DNA of 64,000 bases from Streptomyces sp. NBC_01381 (GCF_026340305.1 NZ_JAPEPI010000001.1:1984001-2048000); one strand, 5' to 3'. Positions 47,897 through 57,896 are shown, counted from the first letter of the stretch. The notes: generated by a model from the sequence alone, not told the origin. Program-made: numbers and translations.

Positions 47897-48370
47897 TCAC
47901 TCACCGTCCTTGGACTCGTCGCTCGGCCACGGGTCGCGCAGCCATAGGTCGTCGGCCGGGGTCGGCGTGAGCAGCTCGGCGAGGCCGTCGTCGATGCCGA
48001 GCCGCTCAGCCTCAGAGCCCGGAGGGACCACCCGCAGCGTGCGCTCGAGCCAGGCGGAGACGGCGGGCGCGGGCGCCTCCAGGAGCGCGTCACCGTCGGG
48101 TGAACTCAGCGCCATCAGGACGACGCTGCGCCCCTCGACCTTGGTCGGCCAGACCCGGACGTCGCCGTGGCCGCAGGGCCTGAACACCCCCTCGACGAGG
48201 AGCTCGCGGGCGAATGTCCAGTTCACCGGGTTCTCGGAGCCGATGTGGAAGGAGATGTGGACGGCGTACGGGTCGTCGGTGCGGTAGGTGAGGCGGGCCG
48301 GGACGGGGATGGCGCGTTCCGGAGAGAGGACGAGTTTGAGCTCAAGCTCGCGTTCCACCACGGTGTGCAT
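47897..48370 (-). CDS. ssgG: SsgA-like sporulation protein (SsgG-type)
   Basis: A 157-residue SsgA-like protein. Family motifs are VPARLTYRTDDPYAVHISFHIG, VNWTFARELLVEGV and GDVRVWPTKVEGRSVVLMALSSPDGDALLEAPA. SsgA-like proteins occur only in morphologically complex actinomycetes and steer cell-wall events in septation and spore maturation. The location near hppD matches ssgG of S. coelicolor, which controls septum-site fidelity. No signal peptide; it acts in the cytoplasm. Confidence 0.88.
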   Translation of the reverse strand: MHTVVERELELKLVLSPERAIPVPARLTYRTDDPYAVHISFHIGSENPVNWTFARELLVEGVFRPCGHGDVRVWPTKVEGRSVVLMALSSPDGDALLEAPAPAVSAWLERTLRVVPPGSEAERLGIDDGLAELLTPTPADDLWLRDPWPSDESKDGE

Positions 48371-48590
48371 GTCGGTGCGTTCCTTCCTTGTTCGGGGCCC
48401 TGGGAGCGGACCCGTGCAAGGAGAGAGCGCGAGGTGGCCGGAGCATTACGCGACTTCCGGAAAGTTTTTTCTTGGAGGTTGAACTGTGCCCCGATGGGGG
48501 CCGGAAGGGCAGGACCCGCACAGCCGGCGGCGGAGGTCTGATAGATGTGGAGCCTCAAAAAGACCCCCGAGCAGATACGGGACGACGGAC

Positions 48591-50120
48591 ATGAGCGCCC
48601 CAACTCCGGCCCCAGGCGACGACAGGCCCCGCGAAGGCTACTACCCCGATCCGTCCATTCCCGGATATGTCCGGTACTGGAACGGCGCGGCCTGGGTGCC
48701 CGGTACGAGCCGTCCCGCCCCGTCCGAAGGCGAAACGCTGCCCGCGCCGCCCGGCGCGGGTGCGGCGGCGGCTCCCGCGGCATCGCTGCCGCCCGCTGAG
48801 CCCGCGGCGCCCGCCGCGGAGGAGACCGGTCCGGTCTTCTTCGACGAGGAGCCGATGCCGGAGGCGACGGGCGGCGCCGCCTCCGCTGCGGCCTCCGCCG
48901 CCGCCGACGCCGACGCTCAGCACGGGGCGAGGCCCGAGCCCGCGTCGGCTTGGCAGGCGGACGCGGGGCGGCAGACGGGACTCGGCGGCGAGCAGGACCG
49001 GCGGGTGTCGTGGGGTGCGGCCGGGCAGGGCGATCCGCGGGACCCGCGCGTACCGAGCGAACGCCCGGCGGCACAGCCGGAGCCCCCGTCTCCCTCTCCT
49101 TCTCCGTCTCCCTCCGCTGCCTCTCCCTCCGCGGGGGAGGAGGGGCCAGGCACGGTACAGATCCGCGCAATCAAGCCGGGTACGTCCGGCACATCGGGCA
49201 CATCGGGCACATCGGGCACATCGGGTACGCCCGCCAAGCAGCCGCCGCCGGCGACCGACGGCACTGTCACGTTCCGCAGGCCCAGTGGGCCGTTGCGGCC
49301 CGCCGCGGCGAACGAGCAGCCCTCGGCCGGTACCGAAGGCACCATGGCGATCAGGGCCCTGCGCCCTAAGTCCTCCGGCGGCGCGCCGCAGGCCGCTGTT
49401 CCTCCGCAGGCCGCGGCCTCGCCCGCGCCGGCCCCCGCGCAGCCTTCCGTTCCGCAGCAGGGCGGTGCGCACGGCGGCGTGCCGTCGCCGGTGACCTCGG
49501 GGCCCGGTGGCGGTTCGCCCTCGTGGGCCCAGCAGGTCCACCAGCTCGCCGAGTCCGACGGCCAGGCGCAGCAGCCGGTGGCGCCGTGGAAGCCGGTCGC
49601 CAGCGATCCGTTCCTCGCGGCGGCGCAGGCCCAGGCGGCGGCGCGGCCTGCGGGCATGGGCAAGCGGTTCGCGGCGCGGCTCATCGACACGGTCGTGCTC
49701 GCCGCGGTCACCGGTGCGGCCGCGCTGCCGCTCGGCACGAAGGCCGCCGATCACGTCGACAGCAAGATCGACGCGGCGAAGATGTCCGGCGAGAAGGTCA
49801 CGGTGTGGCTCCTGGACGGCACCACGGCGGGCTACCTGGGCATGGTCCTGGCGGTCCTGCTCGTCTTCGGCGTCCTCTACGAAGTGCTGCCGACCGCCAA
49901 GTGGGGTCGGACGCTGGGGAAGAAGGTGCTGGGGCTCGAGGTGCGGGACATGGGGGAGCACGAGGCGCCGTCGTTCGGGGCGGCGTTGAAGCGGTGGCTG
50001 GTGTATGCGGTGCCGGGCGTGCTGGTGATCGGCCTCGTGGGCGTCCTGTGGGGCCTCTTCGACCGCCCGTGGCGCCAGTGCTGGCACGACAAGGCGGCGG
50101 GCACATTCGTGGCGGGCTAG
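48591..50120 (+). CDS. DUF2510 and RDD-domain membrane protein
   Basis: A 509-residue protein. An N-terminal DUF2510 motif (REGYYPDPSIPGYVRYWNGAAW) precedes a disordered Ala/Pro/Ser-rich stretch to about residue 350. It contains a GTS repeat and three related motifs, GTVQIRAIKP, GTVTFRRPSGP and GTMAIRALRP. The C-terminal RDD domain has RFAARLIDTVVLAAV, two membrane segments and KWGRTLGKKVLGLEV. RDD proteins are of unclear function, some possibly ion or substrate transporters. The next gene encodes a second RDD protein. Confidence 0.82.
   Translation: MSAPTPAPGDDRPREGYYPDPSIPGYVRYWNGAAWVPGTSRPAPSEGETLPAPPGAGAAAAPAASLPPAEPAAPAAEETGPVFFDEEPMPEATGGAASAAASAAADADAQHGARPEPASAWQADAGRQTGLGGEQDRRVSWGAAGQGDPRDPRVPSERPAAQPEPPSPSPSPSPSAASPSAGEEGPGTVQIRAIKPGTSGTSGTSGTSGTSGTPAKQPPPATDGTVTFRRPSGPLRPAAANEQPSAGTEGTMAIRALRPKSSGGAPQAAVPPQAAASPAPAPAQPSVPQQGGAHGGVPSPVTSGPGGGSPSWAQQVHQLAESDGQAQQPVAPWKPVASDPFLAAAQAQAAARPAGMGKRFAARLIDTVVLAAVTGAAALPLGTKAADHVDSKIDAAKMSGEKVTVWLLDGTTAGYLGMVLAVLLVFGVLYEVLPTAKWGRTLGKKVLGLEVRDMGEHEAPSFGAALKRWLVYAVPGVLVIGLVGVLWGLFDRPWRQCWHDKAAGTFVAG
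49191..49226 (+). repeat. Short in-frame tandem repeat
   Basis: Four units of ACATCGGGC (last one ending in T) encode part of the GTSGTSGTSG stretch of the RDD protein. Repeat number may vary among strains without changing the frame. Confidence 0.9.
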
Positions 50121-50135
50121 CCCGCCAGCTGTCTT

Positions 50136-50214
50136 TTCAGCCTGTCGAGGGGGTCCCCCCTGCTCTTTAAGAGCTTGGGGGAGTTTGAGGACGAACTCGG
50201 CGGAGCCGGTGATC
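50136..50214 (-). repeat. 79-nt dispersed repeat, copy 2
   Basis: Inverted relative to copy 1 at 37492-37570, with four mismatches. It carries the same hairpin (CCCCCTGCTCTTTAAGAGC and G-run) and lies 16 nt after the RDD gene stop. Confidence 0.8.
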
Positions 50215-50347
50215 TGCGGTCACCTCGCGGCCGGCGCAGCCGGAAGGGATTCGGGTAGGGGCGGGGTCGGGGAGAGGGAAACCCGCCCTTAACCCGTACA
50301 GCCGCTCGCCGGATGCGGACATCGCGCCCTCAGGGTCCACTCGCCCC

Positions 50348-50950
50348 ATGAGTACCGAACCGCCGCCGTACCCACCGCCCCCCGACGACGACAACGACCC
50401 CTTCCGGAAGCAGCCCCCGCCGACCCCTCCGCCGTACGGCGGAGGCGGCGGTGATCCCTACGGCAGCGGTGGCGGATACGGCGTGCCGGATCCCCTCGCC
50501 GGGATGCCACCCCTGGCCGACAGCGGGAAACGCGTCCTCGCCCGCATCATCGACATGATCCTCGTCGGCGTGGTCGTCTGGCTGCTCTCCTGGCTCTTCA
50601 ACACCAACGAGTTCGACGTCGACCCGGACAAGGTCGAGTACGGCAAGAGCTTCGGCCAGTCCCTGCTCGCCGCCGTGCTCTACATCGCGTACGACACCTT
50701 CCTGATCGCCAAGACGGGTCAGACCCTCGGCAAGAAGTGGCTGGGGATGCGGGTGGCGAACCTCAACGACGGGGCGACGCCCGCCCTGCAGGCCGCGCTC
50801 GCCCGCGCGGCCGTCCTCTGGATCCCGTTCGCGTTCTGCTGCGCCTGCATCTGGACGGCCATCTGCGGCGGCTGGAGCTTCTTCGACAAGCCCTACAAGC
50901 AGGGCCTGCACGACAAGGCGGCCAAGACGGTGGTGGTCAGCACCACTTAG
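50348..50950 (+). CDS. RDD-domain membrane protein
   Basis: A 200-residue protein. The N-terminus is Pro/Gly/Tyr-rich (PPPYPPPPDDD, YGGGGGDPYGSGGGYG). The RDD domain begins RVLARIIDMILVGVVVWLLSWLF, and contains TGQTLGKKWLGMRVANL and two more membrane segments, one with cysteines (FCCACIWTAICGGW). It is a paralogue of the preceding protein with the same C-terminal topology. Role unknown. Confidence 0.85.
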   Translation: MSTEPPPYPPPPDDDNDPFRKQPPPTPPPYGGGGGDPYGSGGGYGVPDPLAGMPPLADSGKRVLARIIDMILVGVVVWLLSWLFNTNEFDVDPDKVEYGKSFGQSLLAAVLYIAYDTFLIAKTGQTLGKKWLGMRVANLNDGATPALQAALARAAVLWIPFAFCCACIWTAICGGWSFFDKPYKQGLHDKAAKTVVVSTT

Positions 50951-50998
50951 GAGGACGCGGCGGCGGCTGCCTCAGTGACAACAGCGGGCTCGTGATCC

Positions 50999-51310
50999 TC
51001 ACGGGCCCGCTGGTTCGCGTACGGACTCGGCAAGCACAGGCGCGGCGGCGGCCCGCTGAACCGGTACGCGCTCCTCGGCGGTGCGTACGACGGAAGCGAC
51101 CCGCGCGGCCGGAGCGGCGGGCTTCGGCTGGGGGACGGTCATGGCGACCAGTAACCCGAGACCGAGCGCGGCGAAGACTATGACCGCCACCCCGATCCCC
51201 GAACTCGTCTGGGAGAGCAGCAGCATGGCGAGCGTCGAGAAGACGACGGTCACTGTGCCGTACGTGAGCTGTGCGGGCGTGGGACGAGGCAGCGGCATGG
51301 GACGAGGCAT
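50999..51310 (-). CDS. Small two-helix membrane protein
   Basis: A 103-residue protein beginning MPRPMPLPRPTPAQLTYG, followed by two membrane segments (TVTVVFSTLAMLLLSQTSSG and GVAVIVFAALGLGLLVAMTV) and an Ala/Pro/Arg/Val-rich tail. ATG 51310 has GAGGA about 11 nt upstream. No domain recognised. Convergent with the RDD gene. Confidence 0.65.
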   Translation of the reverse strand: MPRPMPLPRPTPAQLTYGTVTVVFSTLAMLLLSQTSSGIGVAVIVFAALGLGLLVAMTVPQPKPAAPAARVASVVRTAEERVPVQRAAAAPVLAESVREPAGP

Positions 51311-51814
51311 GGCGTAATCCGTCCTCGGAAACAGCGGATGCGGAGGGGTGTCGAACGGTATGAGTTGTGCTGTATAACCGTGGATCCGAAGTGCTGTACA
51401 CGAATCAAAGGGTGCCAGGCGACGGCGACTTGAGAAGTGCCGTCGCGCGCTGTGGCGCACCGTCGATTGACTCTAATCCGCTGCATGCCCGACGGGAACG
51501 GGCGGTAAGCGTGACCTAACCCACGGTGCGGCAGCACAGGGGGCGCACGGGTTCATGGCGTCCACCAAGTGGACGTCCGGACGCGCCCGTTGACCTTCTC
51601 GGCGGACGCCCACGCGCGTTCCGGCAGCCGCCCGCGCGTGTCCGGATAGCGGATCTCCGCGACTGCATAGTGCACTTGGCCTGTTCAAGTCAAGGTCTGT
51701 CTTTTCTCCAGCATCTCCGGTCGAATGTCGTCACTTGTGACGCGTATCGCGCGCGGACCTCCTCCGACCGGGACTCGTCCGCCCCCGCGCGGACGCGGGG
51801 GAGGACAGCATCAA
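51311..51814. other. 504-nt divergent intergenic region
   Basis: It lies between the small membrane protein gene and the M6 protease gene and holds no gene. Inverted repeats GTCCAC-caa-GTGGAC (51560-51574) and GTCAC-tt-GTGAC (51730-51741) are visible and may be operators of the protease gene. No sigma-U-type promoter was found. Confidence 0.5.
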
Positions 51815-54229
51815 GTGACAGTCAGAAGACGGACGTTCAGAGCCACCGCGGCTGCCGTGGCGATGGCCGCGGCCGCCGCCACGTTCTCGGCAGCCACCGC
51901 ATCGGCCGAGGACGGCGGGTCCACCGGGGCTCCCGCCATCGACCGGCAGGACCCGAGCCGGGCCAAGGCCCAGGTCGACCACGACCTCGAAGGGCCCTTC
52001 AGCAAGCAGCAGGCCCAGCAGCGCCAGTCGGCCCTCGAGCAGGTCGTCGCGGGCGACGCCAAGATCCAGAAGCGCGACGGCTCCCAGGTCGTGAAGCTCG
52101 ACGACAAGAAGTACGTCGAGCTCGGCCGGCAGCAGACCGACAAGATCTTCACGATCCTGGTGGAGTTCGGGGACAAGGTGGACGACACCACCATGTACGA
52201 CCCCGACGGTCCGGACGGACCCGAGAAGCCGGCCAAGAAGTACGGCGGCAAGCCCGGCCCCGCGCACAACAAAATAGCCGAGCCGGACCGTGCGAAGGAC
52301 AACAGCACGGCCTGGCAGAAGGACTACAACCAGAAGCACTTCCAGGACCTCTACTTCGGTGAGGGCAAGGACGCCAAGGGCAAGACCAAGCACTCGCTGA
52401 AGACCTACTACGAGAAGACCTCATCCGGCCGTTACTCGGTCGACGGCGGGGTCTCCGACTGGGTCAAGGTCGACTACAACGAGGCGCGCTACGGCTCCAA
52501 TTACTGCGGCGACACCAACTGCGCCAACGTCTGGGACGCGGTGAAGGACGGCGTCACCGCCTGGACCGCCGACCAGAAGGCCCAGGGCCGCACGGACGCG
52601 CAGATCAAGGCGGACCTCGCCAAGTACGACCTGTGGGACCGCTACGACTTCGACGGCGACGGCAACTTCAACGAGCCCGACGGGTACATCGACCACTTCC
52701 AGATCGTCCACGCGGGCGAGGACGAGTCGGCCGGCGGCGGCGCCGAGGGCACCAACGCCCTCTGGGCGCACCGCTGGTACGCGTACGGCAACGACGCGGG
52801 CAAGACCGGCCCCGGCGAGAACAAGGCGGGCGGCACGCAGATCGGCGACTCGGGCATCTGGGTCGGCGACTACACGATGCAGCCGGAGAACGGCGGCCTC
52901 GGCGTCTTCGCCCACGAGTACGGCCACGACCTGGGTCTGCCCGACCTGTACGACACCACGGGCAAGGCCGAGAACTCGGTCGGCTTCTGGTCGCTGATGT
53001 CGGCGGGCTCCTGGCTCGGCACCGGCAAGGACGCCATCGGCGACCTGCCGGGCGACATGACCGCCTGGGACAAGTTCCAGCTGGGCTGGCTCGACTACGC
53101 CAAGGCGAAGGCGGCGACCAAGTCGACGCACAAGCTGGGCGTTTCGGAGTACAACACCAAGAACAAGCAGGCGCTCGTCGTCGAGCTGCCGAAGAAGGCC
53201 GTCACCACCACGGTGGTCAAGCCGACCGAGGGCTCCAAGCAGTGGTGGAGCGACCAGGGCGACGACCTCAAGAACACCCTGACGCGGTCGGTCGACCTGA
53301 CCGGCAAGTCCAAGGCCGAGCTGTCCCTTGACGGTTGGTGGGACATCGAGGCCAACTACGACTACCTCTACACCGAGGTGTCGACGGACGGCGGCGCCAA
53401 CTGGACGCCCGTGGACGGCACCGCGGACGGCAAGGCCATCCCGCGCGACGCCGGTGACAAGCCCGCGTTGACCGGTGTCTCGGGTGCGTACAAGAAGCTC
53501 GCCTTCCCGCTCGACGCGTACGCCGGCAAGAAGATCGACCTCCGTTTCCGGTACGCGACGGACGGCGGCACCGCCGGCAAGGGCTTCGCGGCCGACAAGC
53601 TCGCCGTGACGGCGGACGGCGCGAAGGTCTTCGACGACGGCGCCGAGGGCGACGACAACGGCTGGACGGCCAAGGGCTTTTCGCGCATCGGCGAGTCCTT
53701 CACCAAGGACTACGACCAGTACTACCTCGCGGAGAACCGCCAGTACGTGTCGTACGACAAGACCCTGAAGGTCGGCCCGTACAACTTCGGTTTCTCCAAG
53801 TCCCGTCCGGACTGGGTCGAGCACTACGCGTACCAGACCGGCCTGATGGTCTGGCAGTGGGACACCTCGCAGAAGGACAACAACGTCAGCAAGCACCCCG
53901 GCCAGGGTCTGATCCTGCCGGTGGACGCGCACGCCAAGCCGCTGCAGTGGGCGGACGGCACGTTGCTGCGGAACAAGATCCAGCCGTTCGACGCGCCGTT
54001 CAGCAAGTACGCGACGGACGCGTTCACGCTCCACAACGCGGACGTGGCGATGAAGATCAAGTCCCAGAAGGGCGTCCCGGTCTTCGACGACCGCAAGGGC
54101 ACCTACTGGTTCAAGGAGAACCCCACGGGAAGCGTGAAGGTCACTGACACCAACACGCAGATCAAGATCGTCAAGCAGCCCAAGGACGGCTCGTCGATCA
54201 CGGTCCAGGTGGCCCCCTCGGTGAAGTAA
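51815..54229 (+). CDS. Secreted immune-inhibitor-A-type M6 metalloprotease
   Basis: An 804-residue secreted zinc protease. A Sec signal peptide (VRRRTFRATAAAVAMAAAAATF, cleavage after ATASA) and a propeptide rich in Gln/Lys precede the catalytic domain. The zinc site is His367-Glu-Tyr-Gly-His371 in FAHEYGHDLGLPDLYD, with the Met-turn near WSLMSAGSW. A Ca-binding DFDGDGNFNEPDG loop comes earlier. Immune-activating/MAM-like beta domains follow (to about residue 640). It digests extracellular proteins. GTG 51815 follows GGGGAGGA. A strong terminator lies 25 nt after the stop. Confidence 0.92.
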   Translation: MTVRRRTFRATAAAVAMAAAAATFSAATASAEDGGSTGAPAIDRQDPSRAKAQVDHDLEGPFSKQQAQQRQSALEQVVAGDAKIQKRDGSQVVKLDDKKYVELGRQQTDKIFTILVEFGDKVDDTTMYDPDGPDGPEKPAKKYGGKPGPAHNKIAEPDRAKDNSTAWQKDYNQKHFQDLYFGEGKDAKGKTKHSLKTYYEKTSSGRYSVDGGVSDWVKVDYNEARYGSNYCGDTNCANVWDAVKDGVTAWTADQKAQGRTDAQIKADLAKYDLWDRYDFDGDGNFNEPDGYIDHFQIVHAGEDESAGGGAEGTNALWAHRWYAYGNDAGKTGPGENKAGGTQIGDSGIWVGDYTMQPENGGLGVFAHEYGHDLGLPDLYDTTGKAENSVGFWSLMSAGSWLGTGKDAIGDLPGDMTAWDKFQLGWLDYAKAKAATKSTHKLGVSEYNTKNKQALVVELPKKAVTTTVVKPTEGSKQWWSDQGDDLKNTLTRSVDLTGKSKAELSLDGWWDIEANYDYLYTEVSTDGGANWTPVDGTADGKAIPRDAGDKPALTGVSGAYKKLAFPLDAYAGKKIDLRFRYATDGGTAGKGFAADKLAVTADGAKVFDDGAEGDDNGWTAKGFSRIGESFTKDYDQYYLAENRQYVSYDKTLKVGPYNFGFSKSRPDWVEHYAYQTGLMVWQWDTSQKDNNVSKHPGQGLILPVDAHAKPLQWADGTLLRNKIQPFDAPFSKYATDAFTLHNADVAMKIKSQKGVPVFDDRKGTYWFKENPTGSVKVTDTNTQIKIVKQPKDGSSITVQVAPSVK

Positions 54230-54254
54230 TTCGCATTTCCGCAGGTCAAAGCAT

Positions 54255-54290
54255 GATCGGCCGTCGCCCTCTAGCGGGCGGCGGCCGATC
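54255..54290 (+). terminator. Terminator of the M6 protease gene
   Basis: GATCGGCCGTCGCCC (54255-54269), loop of 6, GGGCGGCGGCCGATC (54276-54290): a 15-bp stem with one G-T wobble, followed by GTGTTT. Confidence 0.85.
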
Positions 54291-54376
54291 GTGTTTAGGT
54301 GCGTGCTGTGGATTTCTTATTGACGCGGGGTCCGGCCAGGGGCCTCGTGCGATGTCTCACGGGGGTGTGACCAGCC

Positions 54377-54706
54377 ATGTCCGCAGGAGGTTTCAGCAGG
54401 CTGCCGAACGGCACCGTGGTGGTGGCCCTGACGCTGCCGAGCCCGTCGGTGTGCGGCGGGAATGTCCGGATGATCGTGCACGCGGTGAACCGGGCGAGGG
54501 CGCTGACGCGGCTGCGGAATCTCGGGCTGCGGGCGGTGTATCTGCGGGGCAACGCGGAGCCGCCTACGCCGGATGAGATCACGGCGGTTCTGCATCATCC
54601 GGATGGGCTCATATGGCGTACGGCGCCGGACGGCGCCGAGGAGCTGTGGCACCCGATCAGGGCCCTGATGCGGCAGAGACCGGGGGTGCGGTCGTCCGGG
54701 GTGTGA
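54377..54706 (+). CDS. Hypothetical protein
   Basis: A 109-residue protein with no recognised domain. Sequence: beta-type LPNGTVVVALTLPSP, then NVRMIVHAVNRARALTRLRNLGLRAVYLRGN, and a Pro/Asp segment PPTPDEITAVLHHPDGLIWR. ATG 54377 has a GGGGTGTG-type upstream. The alternating pattern suggests a small alpha/beta protein. Coding composition fits Streptomyces. Confidence 0.6.
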   Translation: MSAGGFSRLPNGTVVVALTLPSPSVCGGNVRMIVHAVNRARALTRLRNLGLRAVYLRGNAEPPTPDEITAVLHHPDGLIWRTAPDGAEELWHPIRALMRQRPGVRSSGV

Positions 54707-54813
54707 GGGCTCCGGAAGGCCTCTGCGGGTGCGTCGTGGCTGGTCGCGCCCACGCGGCGGAGCCGCACATGTCACAGCCCCGCGCCCCTTCGGGGCCCGT
54801 CACCTCGCCCGCT

Positions 54814-55398
54814 CTAGACCACCGGCTTTCCCGTCAGCTCCACGCCCGCCTCCCGGAGCTCCTCAAGAGCCCGCTCCGTTGTCGCCTCCGCGACGCCCGC
54901 GGTCAGGTCCAGGAGGACCACCGTGCTGAATCCTTCCCGCACGGCGTCAAGCGCGGTGGCCCGTACGCAGTGGTCCGTGGCGATGCCGACCACGTCCACC
55001 TCGGTGATGTGCCGCGCCCGCAGCCAGTCCGCGAGGGAGACGTCGTTCTCGTCGACCCCCTCGAAGCCGCTGTACGCGGCCGAGTAGGCCCCCTTGTCGA
55101 AGACCGCGTCGATCGCCCCCGAAGCGACCACCGGCGCGAAGTTCGGGTGGAAGCCGATCCCCTCGGTCCCCGCCACACAGTGCGCCGGCCAGGAGCGGGC
55201 ATAGTCCGGGTGGTCGGAGAAGTGGTCGCCCGGCTCGATGTGGTGGTCCCGGGTGGCCACCACGTGCCGGTAGCCCGCCGGGGCCTGGCCGATCAGCTCG
55301 GTGATGGCGGCGGCCACGTCCGCGCCCCCGGCCACCGCGAGGCTGCCGCCCTCGCAGAAGTCGTTCTGCACATCGACGACGATCAGAGCGCGGCGCAT
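54814..55398 (-). CDS. pncA: Nicotinamidase PncA
   Basis: A 194-residue cysteine hydrolase that converts nicotinamide to nicotinate in NAD salvage. The catalytic triad is Asp9 (VDVQNDF), Lys102 (FDKGAYS) and Cys144 (ATDHCVRATA). Metal ligands fit DHHIEPGDH (Asp51, His53, His59) and His73 (WPAHC). ATG 55398 is used. It lies 138 nt downstream of pncB on the same strand, and the pair performs consecutive steps. Confidence 0.94.
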   Translation of the reverse strand: MRRALIVVDVQNDFCEGGSLAVAGGADVAAAITELIGQAPAGYRHVVATRDHHIEPGDHFSDHPDYARSWPAHCVAGTEGIGFHPNFAPVVASGAIDAVFDKGAYSAAYSGFEGVDENDVSLADWLRARHITEVDVVGIATDHCVRATALDAVREGFSTVVLLDLTAGVAEATTERALEELREAGVELTGKPVV

Positions 55399-55536
55399 CG
55401 GGTGTCCTTCGGTCGGCAAGGCTGGCTGGTAGGTGCGGGGGACTCGGCCGGATGAACCGAGCGTAGAGACTTCCGTTGCGTTGCGGGAGGGGGTGTTCGG
55501 CTGCCCCGGCGTGCGGCCACCGGCCGTCCCGTGGCG

Positions 55537-56865
55537 TCAGGCGTACTCCGTGGGAATGACCGCCTCGCCCTTGGAGAGCTGGGTGGCGGAGAGGGGGAGC
55601 CGGGCCCGTGCCGCCGCGTGCCGGTCGCGGACCGTGTCCAGCGGCTCGCGCGCCACCACCTCACCGCCCTTGATCAGCTCGACGAGGAGTTCGTGGTCGG
55701 CGAGCTCCACCGGAACCGGGCCCGTGCCGATCACCTCGGCCTCGGCGACCCCGTGCTCGTCGGGCCGCCGGGCGGCCCACTTGCGGCCGCCGACGGACGA
55801 CTTCCCGCCCACGGACTTCTTCGCCACCGCCTCCAGCGGAGCTTGAGGGTCCGCCGAGTGGGCGCGGGCCACCAGCTTGTAGACCATCGAGCAGGTGGGG
55901 TGCCCGGAACCGGTGACCAGCTGGGTGCCCACGCCGTACGCGTCGACGGGCGCCGCGGCCAGCGAGGCGATGGCGTACTCGTCGAGGTCGGAGGTGACCA
56001 CGATCTTGGTCTTCGTGGCGCCGAGCTCGTCCAGCTGCTGGCGGACCCGGTGGGCGACCAGGAGCAGGTCGCCGGAGTCGATGCGTACGGCGCCGAGCTC
56101 GGGCCCGGCGACCTCGACGGCCGTACGGACGGCCTCGGTCACGTCGTATGTGTCGACCAGGAGCGTCGTGCCGGGGCCGAGGGAGTTCACCTGGGCCTGG
56201 AAGGCGTCGCGTTCGTTGTCGTGCAGGAGGGTGAAGGCGTGCGCGGACGTGCCGACCGTGGGGATGTCGTAGCGGAAGCCCGCCGCCAGGTCGGACGTGG
56301 TGGTGAAGCCGCCGACGTACGCGGCGCGCGATGCGGCGACGGCCGCCAGTTCGTGGGTGCGCCGTGCGCCCATCTCGATCAGCGGGCGCTCACCGGCGGC
56401 CGACGCCATCCGGGACGCTGCGGCCGCGATCGCCGAGTCGTGGTTGAGGATGGAGAGGATCACCGTCTCCAGGAGGACGCACTCCGCGAAGGAGCCCTCG
56501 ACGCGCAGGATCGGCGAGCCCGGGAAGTAGACCTCGCCCTCCGGATAGCCCCAGATGTCACCGCGGAAGCGGTACGAGGCGAGCCACTGCAGGGTCTCCT
56601 CGTCGACGACACGGCGCTCGCGCAGGAAGCCGATGACGTCGGCATCGAAGCGGAAGTTCTCCACGGCGTCCAGGACACGGCCGGTGCCGGCCACCACTCC
56701 GTAGCGCCGTCCCTCGGGCAGTCTGCGCGTGAAGACCTCGAAGACGGAGCGCCGGTCGGCGGTGCCCGCCTTCAGCGCTGCCTGCAGCATCGTCAGCTCG
56801 TAGTGATCGGTGAAGAGCGCCGTCGACGGAACATCCACCGGCAGCCCAAGGTCCGCTGTGTTCAT
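55537..56865 (-). CDS. pncB: Nicotinate phosphoribosyltransferase PncB
   Basis: A 442-residue enzyme that joins nicotinate to PRPP to give nicotinate mononucleotide. Family motifs are [56 protein letters not shown] and [15 protein letters not shown]. The His in GTSAHAF is the phosphorylated residue known in the family. ATG 56865 is chosen; the longer upstream frame is not conserved in type. It is divergent from clpS. Confidence 0.95.
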   Translation of the reverse strand: MNTADLGLPVDVPSTALFTDHYELTMLQAALKAGTADRRSVFEVFTRRLPEGRRYGVVAGTGRVLDAVENFRFDADVIGFLRERRVVDEETLQWLASYRFRGDIWGYPEGEVYFPGSPILRVEGSFAECVLLETVILSILNHDSAIAAAASRMASAAGERPLIEMGARRTHELAAVAASRAAYVGGFTTTSDLAAGFRYDIPTVGTSAHAFTLLHDNERDAFQAQVNSLGPGTTLLVDTYDVTEAVRTAVEVAGPELGAVRIDSGDLLLVAHRVRQQLDELGATKTKIVVTSDLDEYAIASLAAAPVDAYGVGTQLVTGSGHPTCSMVYKLVARAHSADPQAPLEAVAKKSVGGKSSVGGRKWAARRPDEHGVAEAEVIGTGPVPVELADHELLVELIKGGEVVAREPLDTVRDRHAAARARLPLSATQLSKGEAVIPTEYA

Positions 56866-56945
56866 ACGAAGGATGCTACCCCGCATCTCGTCACTCTGAC
56901 GATTTCCCGGGTCCATTTGTGCGATGGCCCCCTGCGGGTGGCAGC

Positions 56946-57260
56946 ATGGGACAAGTGAGTACGGCTCCCGCAGAGATCACGCGCCCGGAATCGGCCGAAG
57001 AGACGTTCGCCGTCCCGGAGCCCGACGTCCCCTGGATCACGCTCGTCCACAACGACCCGGTCAACCTGATGAGCTACGTGACGTACGTGTTCCAGGCGTA
57101 CTTCGGGTACTCGAAGCACAAGGCCACCAAGCTGATGATGGATGTGCACCACAAAGGCCGAGCCGTGGTCTCCACCGGCACGCGCGAAGAGATGGAGCGC
57201 GACGTCCAGGCCATGCACGGGTACGGGCTTTGGGCCACCCTCCAGCAGGACCGCAAGTAG
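56946..57260 (+). CDS. clpS: ClpS adaptor of ClpAP/ClpCP
   Basis: A 104-residue N-end-rule adaptor. The core [25 protein letters not shown] and [23 protein letters not shown] retain the hydrophobic pocket residues (Asn-Asp, Met, His) that bind N-degron side chains. It hands substrates to the Clp unfoldase. A GTG at 56955 is an alternative start. The DUF2017 gene follows by 39 nt and is probably co-transcribed. Confidence 0.93.
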   Translation: MGQVSTAPAEITRPESAEETFAVPEPDVPWITLVHNDPVNLMSYVTYVFQAYFGYSKHKATKLMMDVHHKGRAVVSTGTREEMERDVQAMHGYGLWATLQQDRK

Positions 57261-57299
57261 CAGGCCGACAGCAGTGGACCGGAAGCAGCGACGCATCTG

Positions 57300-57896
57300 A
57301 TGCCAGGACAATTCGAAGCGATCCCCGGGGGCGGCGCCGCCGTCGCGCTCGACGAGGTCGAGATCTCGATCATCCGCTCCCTCGCCGTCCAGCTCCTTGA
57401 GCTGATCGGCCCCGGACCGGGAGAGGACGCCTCCGACGACCCGCTCGCCGAGCTGTTCGCGGACGGCCCCAGCGAGCCGCCGACCGACCCGGTGCTCCAG
57501 CGGCTGCTGCCCGACGCGTACGGCGGACCGGGCAGCGAGAAGGCCGACGAGGACGAACTGCGGGCGTACTCCGCGGAGTTCAGGCGCTTTACGGAGAACG
57601 ACCTGCGGGCCAAGAAGCGGGACGACGCCCTGGTCGTGATCCGCTGCCTGGACTCCATGACGGCGGCAGGCGACGGCGGCGCCGTCCTCAAGCTGTCGGC
57701 GGAGGAGTCCCGGCACTGGCTCGGCGCCCTCAACGACCTCCGGCTCGCGATCGGCGCCCGCCTCGACGTCATCGACGAGGAGGACACGGACCTCCTCTAC
57801 CAGCTGCCGGACGAGGATCCGCGCAAACCGATGGTGATGGCCTATTTGTGGCTGGGCGGTCTGCAGGAGACGCTGGTCAGCACGTTGATCGTGTAG
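57300..57896 (+). CDS. DUF2017 family protein
   Basis: A 198-residue DUF2017 protein. Family segments are ALDEVEISIIRSLAVQLLELIG, YSAEFRRFTENDLRAKKRDDALVVI, and LKLSAEESRHWLGALNDLRLAIGARLDV. It nearly always follows clpS in actinobacteria, which suggests a role with the Clp protease, but the activity is unknown. The end is hydrophobic (YLWLGGLQETLV). Confidence 0.9.
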   Translation: MPGQFEAIPGGGAAVALDEVEISIIRSLAVQLLELIGPGPGEDASDDPLAELFADGPSEPPTDPVLQRLLPDAYGGPGSEKADEDELRAYSAEFRRFTENDLRAKKRDDALVVIRCLDSMTAAGDGGAVLKLSAEESRHWLGALNDLRLAIGARLDVIDEEDTDLLYQLPDEDPRKPMVMAYLWLGGLQETLVSTLIV

